From Vicia villosa (taxonomy: Eukaryota; Streptophyta; Magnoliopsida; Fabales; Fabaceae): a stretch of DNA of 64,000 nucleotides. Of the stretch, positions 1 to 10,523 are shown one piece after another. The stretch spans positions 558,001-622,000 of the forward strand of contig NW_026705409.1 of NCBI RefSeq assembly GCF_029867415.1, written 5' to 3'. Below the pieces are notes generated by a model, which worked only from the letters and a program-made list of their open reading frames with translations, did no database searches and was not told the origin of the DNA. The position numbers were made by a program, and so were the translations under genes. The stretch's first letter is position 1. The number at the start of each line of letters is the position of its first letter.

Positions 1-1118
1 TCCTCATCTTTCCCATCAGCACAATCTTGAGACAAATTCACTATAAACTCCTTCACTAGCATTTCATAGCATTTAGAAAAATGAGTAACAGTTTTAAGCA
101 AACCTGCAGATTTGATGAGCTTCATGACCTCTTGACATTCCAGAGCATCATTTGCAAGTTCTCTTTCCAGAGCCAGCCTTCTTTGATAAACAAACTTCCA
201 CTAGATAGCATTTGAAGCATAGTGCAGATAAATGTTGTCCAAGGGAACATCACGGACCTTTGTGGAGGATTTTGTGACAGCAATCTTCTTCTTTGATGGG
301 ATGTCAAGGACATCACTTAGGACATTGTCTTCGGAGTCAGAAACACTTCTTTCTTTTCTTTTCTTCACATCAACCTTGCTTCCAGTTCTTGAAGGTTCAG
401 CAGGGACCTTCTTGAGATTTTCTTTGGTGACATTCTTCAGAGGAGCAACCTTTGCCTTGGGAGGATGTTGATCATCAACCTACTTTCCCCTTCGAGCCTT
501 GACTCTGTTGGAAATGCTGGAGATGAGGTCATCATCAGCAATGTCAATAGGATCATCAAGATTATCCAGATCCACCACATCATTTACACTGTCAATAGGG
601 CAAGTAGGTTTCTCCTTAGGAGAAGTAGCATTGACCTCTTCAGCTTTCTCCGCTTCAAGAATCTCAGCATCTTTATCTCCAGATGCATCAGCATTTTTAG
701 CATCAGACCCCTCATCATTGTTGGCTTCAGATGTCTCAACATCAACATGATCTTTGCTAGCATCAACTTGATCATCTTTGCTGTTCTCAGGGGCAGGAAC
801 TTGGGCTAAAGGAACAGATATTCCTGCTACCTTATAACTTTCATTCAAGATTCTTGTGACAAGACCTGCGATCGCATTGTGGACATAAGCAGACCCTTCT
901 TTATTCTGAGCAGAAAACGTTTCTGGAACAGATCCACCAGTTGATTTTCTTGCATGCATCTTTCTTGGAATACTGCCAACAGGATCAATGGCTGGGACCG
1001 AGTTCAATGGCGCAACATCCAGCACGACATCCTGATCACCTACCATACTTGGAGCCCTAGAGTCGGATGCAGTTTCAGAGCAAGGAGTAGTGTTCTTCGA
1101 GGGAGGAGACTGAGACAT
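1..1118 (-). pseudogene. Sirevirus envelope-like ORF, broken, 3' end outside window
   Basis: The ORF begins at the ATG at 1118 (start of an MSQSPPSKN stretch) and runs 212 codons to a TAG at 480-482. The same frame then stays readable to base 1 apart from a second TAG at 201-203. The first part is acidic and Ser/Asp/Glu-rich. The second part is Lys-rich, followed by a charged helical segment (LALERELANDALECQEV) typical of the conserved part of Sirevirus envelope-like proteins. No clear transmembrane segment is seen in the part present. The function of these proteins in plants is unproven; the name rests on position after pol. Longer starts up to 1271 exist but use non-ATG codons. Confidence 0.75.
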
Positions 1119-1316
1119 GTTGAGAGAGAAAGGAATGATAGAGAGAGGTTTGTGAATGCAGCGAATCAGAGAAGTAGCGTGAATGCTGAAAATAGGTTTT
1201 GTGGGAATGGGAACCATTTGAAGAAAGTGTAAAAGAGGGGGAAAATACACTTTAATATGTAATGATGACAAATATTTGGAGAGAGAAGTACTGTTGGCCC
1301 CACACCCGGTTAGTTG

Positions 1317-3299
1317 CTATAATTCCTCACAAAGACAAATGCCAAGCTTACTTCTTAGATTTTCAAATTGATTTGCATCCAAGGCTTTTGTGAAAATATC
1401 AGCCAGCTGAAGATTAGTAGCAACATGTTCCAAGGCAATTACTTTATCCTCAACAAGATCTCTAATATAGTGGTGTCTAATATCAATGTGCTTGGTCCTG
1501 CTATGCTGAATGGGATTCTTTGAAATGTTAATGGCACTTAGGTTGTCACAATATAATGTCATGACATCTTGTGTGACATTGTATTCTGATAACATTTGTT
1601 TCATCCAAACAAGTTGAGAACAGCTACTTCCCGCTGCAATGTATTCTGCCTCTGCAGTGGATAAAGATACACAGTTTTGTTTCTTGCTGGACCATGAAAT
1701 AAGATTATTTCCTAAGAAGAAACATCCTCCTGAAGTACTTTTTCTGTCATCAGCACTTCCAGCCCAATCTGCATCACAATATCCAGTGAGAATAGGTTCA
1801 CACCCATGAGAGTAGAGCATGCCATACTCACAAGTACCATTCACATATTTCAGGATCCTCTTGACTTGGTTTATGTGACTGACCTTGGGTTCTGCTTGAT
1901 ACCTAGCACATACCCCAACAGCAAAAGCAATATCAGGTCTACTGGCTGTAAGATACAGCAGGCTTCCTATCATGCTTCTATATAAACTTTGATCAACACT
2001 AGTTCCCTTTTCATCTTTGGACAGTTTTAAATGAGTAGGTGCTGGTGTTCTTTTGTGAGTAGCATTTTCCATTCCAAACTTTTTGACAATGTTTTTAGCA
2101 TACTTGCTCTGAGAGAGAAAGATTGAGTCTTCCATCTGTTTAACTTGCAGCCCAAGAAAATAAGTTAATTCTCCAACTAGACTCATTTCAAATTCTGATT
2201 GCATCTGATCAACAAAGTGTCTAGTCATCTTGTCTGACATCCCACCAAACACAATATCATCCACATAGATTTGAGCAATCAGGATCTTTCCTCCTTCATC
2301 TTTAACAAAAAGAGTTTTATCTATCCCTCCTTTCCTGTACCCATTGCTAGTAAGAAACTCAGTTAGTCTCTCATACCAAGCTCTAGGGGCTTGTTTCAGA
2401 CCATAAAGAGCTTTTCTTAATTTGTACACATGGTCAGGATGGTTTGGATCAGCAAAACCTTTAGGTTGTTCCACATAAACTTCCTCATTCAAGTATCCAT
2501 TCAAGAAAGCACTCTTTACATCCATCTGGTATAGTTTGAATTTTAGAATACAAGCAACTCCTAGCAGTAATCTAATTGACTCAAGTCTAGCAACAGGAGC
2601 AAAGGTTTCATCAAAGTCAATTCCTTCAACTTGAGTGTATCCTTGAGCAACTAGCCTTGCTTTGTTTCTGATAATAGTTCCCAGTTCATCTGACTTGTTC
2701 TTGTACACCCATTTTGTTCCAATGACATTAGTACCTTTAGGTCTTGGTACCAGCTCCCATACTTCATTCCTTTCAAACTGGCCTAGTTCTTCTTGCATAG
2801 CATTAATCCAGAACTCATCTGTCAATGCTTCCTTAACATTCTTAGGTTCAATTTTTGACACAAAACAAGAATTTGAAACTAGTTCTCTTGACCTTGTAGT
2901 AACTCCACTGTTGAGATTTCCTATAATAAATTCACTAGGATGATCTTTTTGAACCCTTATAGATGGACCTTTGTTAGGAGGTTCAGCTTCAGACTCTGTG
3001 ATAGTAGGACTGCAATCATCTTCTTTAGTAGATCCTTCAGCTGTAAATTCCCAGAATGTTCCGACATCCTCTGTGACATCTGTTTGATTGTTGACATCAT
3101 CAACCACAACATTTATAGATTCCATTATTACTCTGGTTCTTGAGTTGAACACTCTATAGGCTCTACTGTTTGTAGAGTATCCCAGAAAAATCCCTTTATC
3201 ACTCTTGGAGTCCATCTTCCTTCTGTGATCTCTATCAGTAAGAATGTAACACTTACTACCAAACACATGGAAGTATTTGACAGTGGGTTTTCTTCCCTT
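1317..3299 (-). pseudogene. Sirevirus pol segment: reverse transcriptase and RNase H
   Basis: This is the C-terminal piece of the copia polyprotein. It holds an RVT_2-type reverse transcriptase: WINAMQEEL, then the palm segment around [11 protein letters not shown], with the catalytic YVDD at 2256-2267. RNase H follows (SWSSKKQN, then [10 protein letters not shown], ending ADIFTKAL), which would degrade the RNA template during cDNA synthesis. It is in the same frame as gag and integrase but separated from the integrase piece by a TAG at 3300-3302, where family members normally have Trp. The natural stop is a TAG at 1317-1319. Catalytic motifs look intact, so this is a recently broken gene. 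Confidence 0.9.
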
Positions 3300-4520
3300 C
3301 TAGATTTCATATAGAGTGGTAGAGGTTCCTTTTCTTAAGGTAACTCTATTATGAACATAGCAAGCAGTATTCATGGCTTCAGCCCAGAAATAGATAGGAA
3401 GTTTCTTAGCATGAATCATAGCTCTGGCTGATTCTTGAATAGTTCTATTTTTTCTTTCAACAACCCCATTTTGCTGTGGAGTAATAGGGGATGAAAATTC
3501 ATGATGTATTCCTTCAGAGGAGCAGAAATTAGCAAATTTTTTATTCTCAAATTCCTTTCCATGATCACTTCTAATTCTCACAACACCATTTTCTTTTTCC
3601 CTTTGAATTCTATGACACAGATCTTTGAAAACATCAAACACATCTGACTTTTCTCTGATGAAGTTTATCCAAGTGTATCTGGAGTAGTCATCCACAACCA
3701 CATAAGCATATTTCGTTCCTCCGAGACTCTCAACTTGCATTGGTCCCATCAAGTCCATATGAAGCAGTTCTAGAACTCTGGAAGTGGTCAGATGTCTAAC
3801 CTTTGGATGTGACATCCTGGTTTGTTTTCCTACCTGACATTCACCACATATTCTTCCTTCATCAATTTGTAGCTTAGGAATTCCTCTCACAGCTTCCAAA
3901 GAGACAATCCTTTTCATACCTCTTAGATGAAGATGGCCAAGTTTTTGGTGCCACAACTTTGCTTCTTCCTCTTTAGAGCATACAGTTGAGTAGCTGGATT
4001 CATGAGACACCCACAAGTAGCAGTTATCTTTGGATCTTACTCCCTTCATTACTACTTCCTTTTCTTCATTAGTAACCACACACTCAGTTTTAGTGAAGTT
4101 AACTTGGTATCCTTGGTCACAGAGTTGACTGATGCTTATGAGATTAGCAGTCAGGCCCTTGACTAACAAGACACCCTCTAGATTTGGAACTCCTGAGCAG
4201 TTAAGTTTTCCAACTCCTTTGATTTCTCCTTTAGCTCCATCACCAAAGGTTACATAGCTAGTAGAATGATTTTTGATATCAACAAGCAGATTCTTGATTC
4301 CAGTCATGTGTCTGGAACATCCACTGTCAAAGTACCAATCTTCTTTTACTGATACTCTAAGAGATGTATGAGCTATTAACGCCATATTTTTGGGTATCCA
4401 TTGTTGCTTCTGGATGGGCATGATCTGTTTAGGTCTGTAGTATGGAGCTTGATCTGGGTATCCATATAATCTGAAGTAAAAGGGCTTAATGTGTCCAAAT
4501 CTTCCACAGTAATGGCATCT
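3300..4520 (-). pseudogene. Sirevirus pol segment: protease and integrase
   Basis: Same frame as gag. The segment opens just after the TAG at 4521-4523 with a second CCHC-like knuckle whose last Cys is Tyr. An aspartic protease follows (WYFDSGCSRHMTG, the D-S-G active site), then the GAG-pre-integrase region (LWHQKLGHLH, with CGECQVGKQ as the zinc-binding end). The integrase core reads LLHMDLMGP, then RSDHGKEFENK, then SSPITPQQNGVVERKN, which gives the D, D and E catalytic residues. It ends at a TAG (3300-3302) after LYEI. Protease would process the polyprotein and integrase would insert the cDNA. Both stops fit a Trp TGG to TAG change. Confidence 0.9.
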
Positions 4521-6011
4521 CTATCTTTGAAATTTTCTCTTCATTTTACTTTTGTCTTGATGTTGAATCGCATGTTTTGACACCGGGTTCAACACCTCAG
4601 TTCCAGGTTTAACCCTATTACCATCTTGTGAATGTTTCTTTGTACCAACAAAACCTATACCAGACATATCTCCTGAACTCTTTCCAATCTGCAGAATCTC
4701 CTCCAACATATCCGAGCCACTGTTCAACATTTTTACAGATTTTGACATCTGATCAAGTTTGGATTGTAGCATGATAATTTCACTGTTTAGTTCAGATATT
4801 GTTTCACTAAGTCCTTTGTTATCAGCCTCCAACTGAGCTATGTATTTCTTCTGTTTTTCACCTTGTTGACAGACTTCAGCACTTCTGATACACAACTTCC
4901 TATAGGAGGCTGCTAGTTCTTCAAAGGTTAGCTCATCTTCACTAGAGTCTTCATCAGAATTACAAACACCAGTAAGAGCTGTGACATGTTTGGCCGATTC
5001 TTCTTCAAAGTCACTCTCAGAATCTTCATCAGACCAGAAGACTGACAGTCCTTTCTTTTGTTTCATGAGATAAGTAGGACATTCAGCTCTAATATGTCCA
5101 TACCCTTCACATCCATGGCATTGGATTCCTTTGCTGTGGTTGTACTTTTCTTCTGGTTTAGCTCTTCTGCCCGAGTCATAAGATCTACTAGTGTCAGATG
5201 AGATGTTCTTGACATTAGGTCTTGGCTTCTGATCCATTCTTCTCATAATTTTGTTAAATTGTTTACCAAGCATAGCTATAGATTCAGATAGATTTTCTTC
5301 TCTACTTTCCTCTGCTTCTTCTTGAGAGTTGGACACAAAAGCTATGCTTTTGTTCTTCTTTTCAGAATTGTCACTGATCCCCATCTCAAAGGTTTGAAGA
5401 GATCCAATTAACTCTTCTACCTTCATTTTGCTGATATCCTGTGCCTCTTCTATAGCTGTAACTTTCATATCAAATCTCTTAGGCAGGGATCTAAGGATTT
5501 TTCTCACCAGCTTTTCATCAGACATCTTTTCTCCCAAAGCTCCTGAGGTATTAGCAATATCAAGGATATTCATGTGAAAATCCTGAATACTTTCATCTTC
5601 TTTCATCCTTAGATGTTCAAACTTCGTAGTTAGCAGCTGAAGTCTTGACATCTTCACTTTGGAAGTACCTTCATGAGTGGTCTTGAGGGTATCCCAGACA
5701 TCTTTGGCTAGTTCACAATGGTGTACTAGTCTGAATATATTCATGTCAATTCCATTGAATAAAGCATTTAAAGCTTTAGAGTTGCCAAGCGCCAATGCCT
5801 CCTCATCTTTGTCCCATTCTTCCTCCGGTTTAAGAGTTTTCTTGCCATCTTTATCAGTAGTGACAGGATGTTCCCATCCTTTGTTTACAGCTCTCCATGC
5901 TTTACTATCCACGGATTTCAGAAAAGCCACCATGCGAGGCTTCCAATAATCATAATTGGAACCATCCAGAATGGGTGGTCTAGTCACAAATCCACCACCT
6001 TCCTTGTCCAT
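4521..6011 (-). pseudogene. Sirevirus gag (capsid/nucleocapsid)
   Basis: A 496-residue ORF from the ATG at 6011, which lies about 60 bp downstream of the primer-binding site as expected for the first ORF. The N-terminus (PPILDGSNYDYWK) is the copia-gag signature. The capsid-like UBN2-type domain covers about residues 40-215. An RNA-binding CCHC knuckle (CHGCEGYGHIRAEC) lies near residues 300-313, followed by an acidic Ser-rich linker and a coiled-coil stretch. The TAG at 4521-4523 truncates what should be gag-pol readthrough, because protease continues in the same frame. The gag part itself is uninterrupted. Confidence 0.9.
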
Positions 6012-6069
6012 AGTACCAGAAAATACTGTCCCTAGATCTCACCCAGAAAACCAAACAGGCAGGGTGCCT

Positions 6070-6081
6070 GCTCTGATACCA
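6070..6081 (-). promoter_or_regulatory. Sirevirus primer-binding site (initiator tRNA-Met)
   Basis: On the minus strand this reads TGGTATCAGAGC, the standard plant copia primer-binding site complementary to the 3' end of initiator methionine tRNA. It sits two bases from the inferred LTR end (CA on the minus strand, 6084-6085) and upstream of gag. Confidence 0.93.
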
Positions 6082-6083
6082 AT

Positions 6084-6368
6084 TGAAATTCTGGAATCAG
6101 ATACGTGATGTCGAACAGGATGTCACGACATTAACTATCTGAATAATTCTATAATAATGAACAGGAAATAAAACAAATAACACAAGTGATTTGTTAACCC
6201 AGTTCGGTGCAAATACACCTACGTATGGGGGCTACCAACCCAGGGAGGAAGTCCACTATAAGTAGTATCAATTCAGAGTAATACACATCAAGACTACACC
6301 TTTCACTTAATATCTACCCAATGCAACTTCAATCTAAGCTACTTAGACCAGAGATCCTACTCACTCCC
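6084..6368 (-). repeat. Sirevirus 5' LTR, U5-side fragment
   Basis: This is the LTR end adjoining the primer-binding site; on the minus strand it terminates in TTTCA. It is cut at 6368 by the Ogre insertion. The last five bases (6364-6368, CTCCC) are duplicated at 37208-37212, where the LTR resumes. Confidence 0.88.
6364..6368. repeat. Target-site duplication of the Ogre element, left copy
   Basis: CTCCC immediately precedes the TG that starts the Ogre 5' LTR. The same five bases follow the 3' LTR at 37208-37212. A perfect 5-bp duplication is standard for Ty3/gypsy integration. Confidence 0.95.
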
Positions 6369-7548
6369 TGTCATACCCTAATTTTGACCCCCCCTGAGAT
6401 GTCACATCATTGACATCAAATTCAAAAATGTTTCTTGATCGGTTTGGAAGCCGTGATTAAGATTCCATTCGTTCACTTATTCTTTGAAAGAAAATTTCAT
6501 GCTCATGGAGGTTTTCATGCGCCATTGCCATTTGGTTCGATTTAAGAGATTTTCTTGGAAGTTGTTTCAAGATTGTTGGCCTATAGACTTATCATGGTGA
6601 AGAAGATTGGTTCATATTGATTATTTGGAAGATGGTAGAAGTTTGAAACAATTCATGGGAATTTTATCAAATTTGCAAGGAATATCTTTTTGGTCCTTTG
6701 GTTGAAAGATTATTTCAAGTGATTATTTAAAATCATGAATTCAAAGATTTCAAATTCAATATTCAACAGTTCATGGTGGCAAGAATATGTTTCAAGACAA
6801 TTTCACTCAAGAATATTCAAACATCATGTTTGGATAACAATTTTCATTCAAGATTCTAAGGGAGATTCAAGTATTACAAATGATATTCTTTTACATGAAA
6901 CAAGTTCTAATTTCTAAACAAATTACAAGGTTTCATCCAAAATCCAAGAATTACATCATTCCATTCATACAAAGTTCAAACAATTCTAAAGTGGAATAAA
7001 ATTGGATTACAAAGAATAAAAGAAAATCCAATGCTTTCTTGAATTCTTCAATCTTCAAGTTTCCATTCTTCATTCAAGTTTCTCCATGCTTTCTTCAAAA
7101 GTCCTCATGTGACATGAAAAAGAAACATAAAAGGGTGAAATTAGTAAAAGTCAAATAAATAATTCAAAAAGCCCAAAAGCCCACATGGAAGCTATATTTT
7201 TCGAAAAAAAAGAAGAAAAAAAAAGAAAAAGAAAAAGTCAAAGGAAGTCAAAGAAATATATATATTATGTTATAACTACCACATAGAAGTTACTAACATA
7301 AGAGAAAGCTTGTCGTGGAACTTTCACTACAAGAGTTGTGAAGAAAATCTTTCCATCCCATGTGCATATTCTCCCATGTGCACAAATTTGTGGAACTTGG
7401 CTATTAAGTAAACTTAGCATTCAAGGAATTTTTGCAATGATTATTTTGGAAAGAATATTCTTTGCAATGATGAAAACTTAGTAACTAAGTGAGCTTAAAG
7501 ACTAAGCTTTGGTTCCAAAATGACCAAAATTGTCCTTCATTTTTTCCT

Positions 7549-7558
7549 CTATATATAG
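7549..7558 (+). promoter_or_regulatory. TATA box of Ogre 5' LTR promoter
   Basis: CTATATATAG in an otherwise mixed-base stretch about 1.18 kb into the LTR. It is the best TATA element of the LTR and is conserved in the 3' LTR (31840-31849). Transcription would start about 30 bp downstream and read the whole element. Confidence 0.65.
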
Positions 7559-10523
7559 AAGAGAGGCAAACCAATTATCACAGGCAGAAAAATGGGAGAG
7601 TTCACAGAGAAATATTCTGTAACTTCTAAGTTACAAAATACAAAAGGAGAAGAAAAAGGTGGGGGAAAAGTGCAGCCAGCAGTAGGTAACTTCTAAGTTA
7701 CAGAAAAAATTCAAAAGTAGGAGGGAGGAGAGAAGCATTCATACCTTGCTGGCCGGTAGCTCTTCAACGATGGCTCTAATCTTCGAGCCCCCATAGATGA
7801 AACTTCAACATCTTCGCCGCAGGTAAGTATCTCTTCTTCGTTCTCAATATTTACACTAACCGTTGTTATACCTGCAGTGTTTCAAGAATTCAGCAGCGAA
7901 CAATAATTCAAAAGCGGTTCAGGTTCGCAAATTCAGCAGAACAACAGATAATTTGCGGATTTGTAGCATAACCACAACAAGACTCGAAATTAAAGCTTCA
8001 GCAACAATTAATCCAAAAGTTCAGAACAGCATCAACAACATCAAATTCGGTTTCCAGGAGCAAGAAGGATCAAAGAACATACCTCAACAATAACCGGCGA
8101 AAACCTCCACGCCGCAGCTCTTCAAAGATGGCTCCCATCTTCGAGCCTCCGTAGGTGAACCTTCAACATGCTGCAGCGGTTTGAAACACCGACGCTGCAA
8201 TCACAATAGTTGTAAGAGCACAACTCGCCGCAGGAAGTCTCTCGATTTTCCAGAAGCAGAAGGTAATCAAAAACGCAAAGACAGAACACAAGGGAGTTGA
8301 ATCCGTACCTGTCAAAAGCCGACGCCGGAACTGATTCATCGGACTTGCTCCGATCAGGTTCTTATTCCTTACTTCCTCTTAGAAATTTCGATGCTAGTTT
8401 GTTCTTTGTGCTGTACTGATTTGAACGCCTGCTTTAATTCACTTGAATTTACTTCCGATTATCATTTAATCTGAAATTGTTGCGGAATATCAAAATCAAA
8501 TATTGTTGGTATGAACTTCAAACCCAGATACATGAATAGAAACAAAATTGGTGAGAATCATACCTTTAATGAACTTCTTGCTCATCCATGGCCACCGTAA
8601 GATACCAAGAAAAAGGGCTTTGTTGTTGTTTTAGCGAAGAGATGAAAACGATTGAGAGAGAAATCGTACACTGTTGTTGTTGTTCACTGAGCAAGAAAAC
8701 CATGAACCTCCTTTGTTTTTGATTATCCGAGAGATACGAGTACGTTTAAACAGGAAGCAAAAAGCTTTCGTTTTTGTTCTTCACCGTGAGAGAAATCGAG
8801 AGAGAGGAAAGTCGTCGCTGTTGTTGTTTGTTTACAAAGCACCGAGTGAAAAAGTGTTGTTGTTGATGTTTGCAAGAGAAGTGATGATAAAGATGAAAAA
8901 TCGCCATGGTTGAAACTCAGTACGTTGTTGTTGTTGCTTCGCGTGAGAAAGATGAAGAGAGTTTGTTATTTTATTTTTTTCAGAAAAAGGGAAATGAGAG
9001 ATACAAGAGGCGCTGCCTCTTTTCTTCAAACTTTTAGGGTTTTCAAACCCAACTTTGAGTTAACTAGCTGGGTGGATCCGGGTTCCTCATGAACCGACCC
9101 GGTCCGGCCCAAATACACCTTTTTTATTTTATTTCAGTTTGGGCTGCACACCCTCCATCCGAATTGCACCCCCTCTGGCCCAATTATTTATTTCTTTTTT
9201 TTTACTAACTATTTCTTTTAATTTTCTTTAAAAGATTGTTTATAAAAAAATAAGATTTAGTATTTTAATATAGGTTTTAGTTTGATTTTCTAATCCATAT
9301 TAAAAAACTTCAAAAATATTTAGATTCATATTTAAGTTTATGTCTTCTAATTATTTTCCTCTTTTCACAAAACTACAAAAATATCTTTTCTTAGATTAAT
9401 TTTGTTTGAATTTGATATTTTCATATTATTTTTGTGTAGTTAATCATTTAAATTTTATTTGATTACTGTTGCATACATTACTTGAATTTTCTCACTTTAT
9501 TCGAGACTCCGAGATTATTTCTCCGTTGTCTTTTTCCTTTGTCTGTTTGTTTGGTCTTCCATTTGCTGTAGAAGTCCATAAACAATTGCTGGAAAATCAT
9601 TGAATGCTGTAAGTTGTGAGCTTATCCGATGTTCTCTTCTGCTGGTGTGGATGCTCAATAACTGTTGAGATCCCAATTTATTCCAAGCATATCACTTGAG
9701 GATCAAGGTAACACCTCAAACTCAGAAATCCAATTTCTCATTCTTCGAGGTAAGCCTAAAACTTGTAAAACTGTTTTCATAACAGTAATCATTTCAAATC
9801 ATTAATCAACTGTTTTCACAATAGTAAATCATTTCAAATCATTTTCAAATTGTTTTTGTAACCAGTACTGTAAAGTACTGGGCCTCTAATAGAGTGTAAG
9901 TCCCAAACACCTTCTCTTCTTAGCTTGTTTTCAAAACTGTATTTTCAAAATCTTCTTTCTGTTTTCAAAACATTCTTCTGGTATTTGAAGGGCATTATTC
10001 CCGGTGAAACTCTTCAGATACCTATGTGACCTTTGTCCATCTTCACTTCTTCTGTTTTCAAAAACCATTAACTGTTTATCATATATATATATTCAACTGT
10101 TATCAACAAAACAACAAAAATTACTGTTGAGGCTCTGTACATACTTCTTCAAAGGCCTCCACTCCATCCAGGTTAGGCTTTACAAGCTTTCAATTTACAG
10201 TCTTTATTTAAATTACTGTCAAATATAAATTGTGCATATATATTAGTTTAGAACTACGTTTGAGTATAAACCTTAAGACAGTTAAACTATATATATATTA
10301 TAGGAATATGACCTAGGATTGAGAATGTCTTCCCGGTGAAGGCTCTTTCCTAATTAGAGATCTGTAGTTCAAACCCCCAAGATGAATTATTCCCGGTGAA
10401 ACATCTTGGCAAAAACCTTAGAATCCAAATAGTAGGACACATCCACCCAAAGAGGAATTATTCCCGGTGAAACCTCTTACCCATTTGCTTAGAGCCGAAA
10501 TAAGTTCAAAACTACATAGCTTT

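Larger units (their letters stand above)
1..6368 (-). mobile_element. Sirevirus-type Ty1/copia retrotransposon, main segment
   Basis: Read right to left, the element shows an LTR end (6084), a primer-binding site (6070-6081), gag, protease-integrase, RT-RNase H and an envelope-like ORF that runs off the left window edge. The copia order with integrase before RT, the large gag with a CCHC knuckle, and an extra ORF after pol identify the Sirevirus group. The 5' LTR is interrupted at 6368/6369 by the Ogre element and resumes at 37208. Gag-pol keeps a single reading frame but is broken by two TAG stops, so the copy cannot make a full polyprotein. The 3' LTR and left target duplication lie outside the window. 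Confidence 0.92.

Noticed and set aside
8674..9092. ORFs of 60-79 codons in the Ogre LTR
   Set aside because: Short, composition-driven, overlapping on both strands and without recognisable domains, although repeated in the other LTR by copying.
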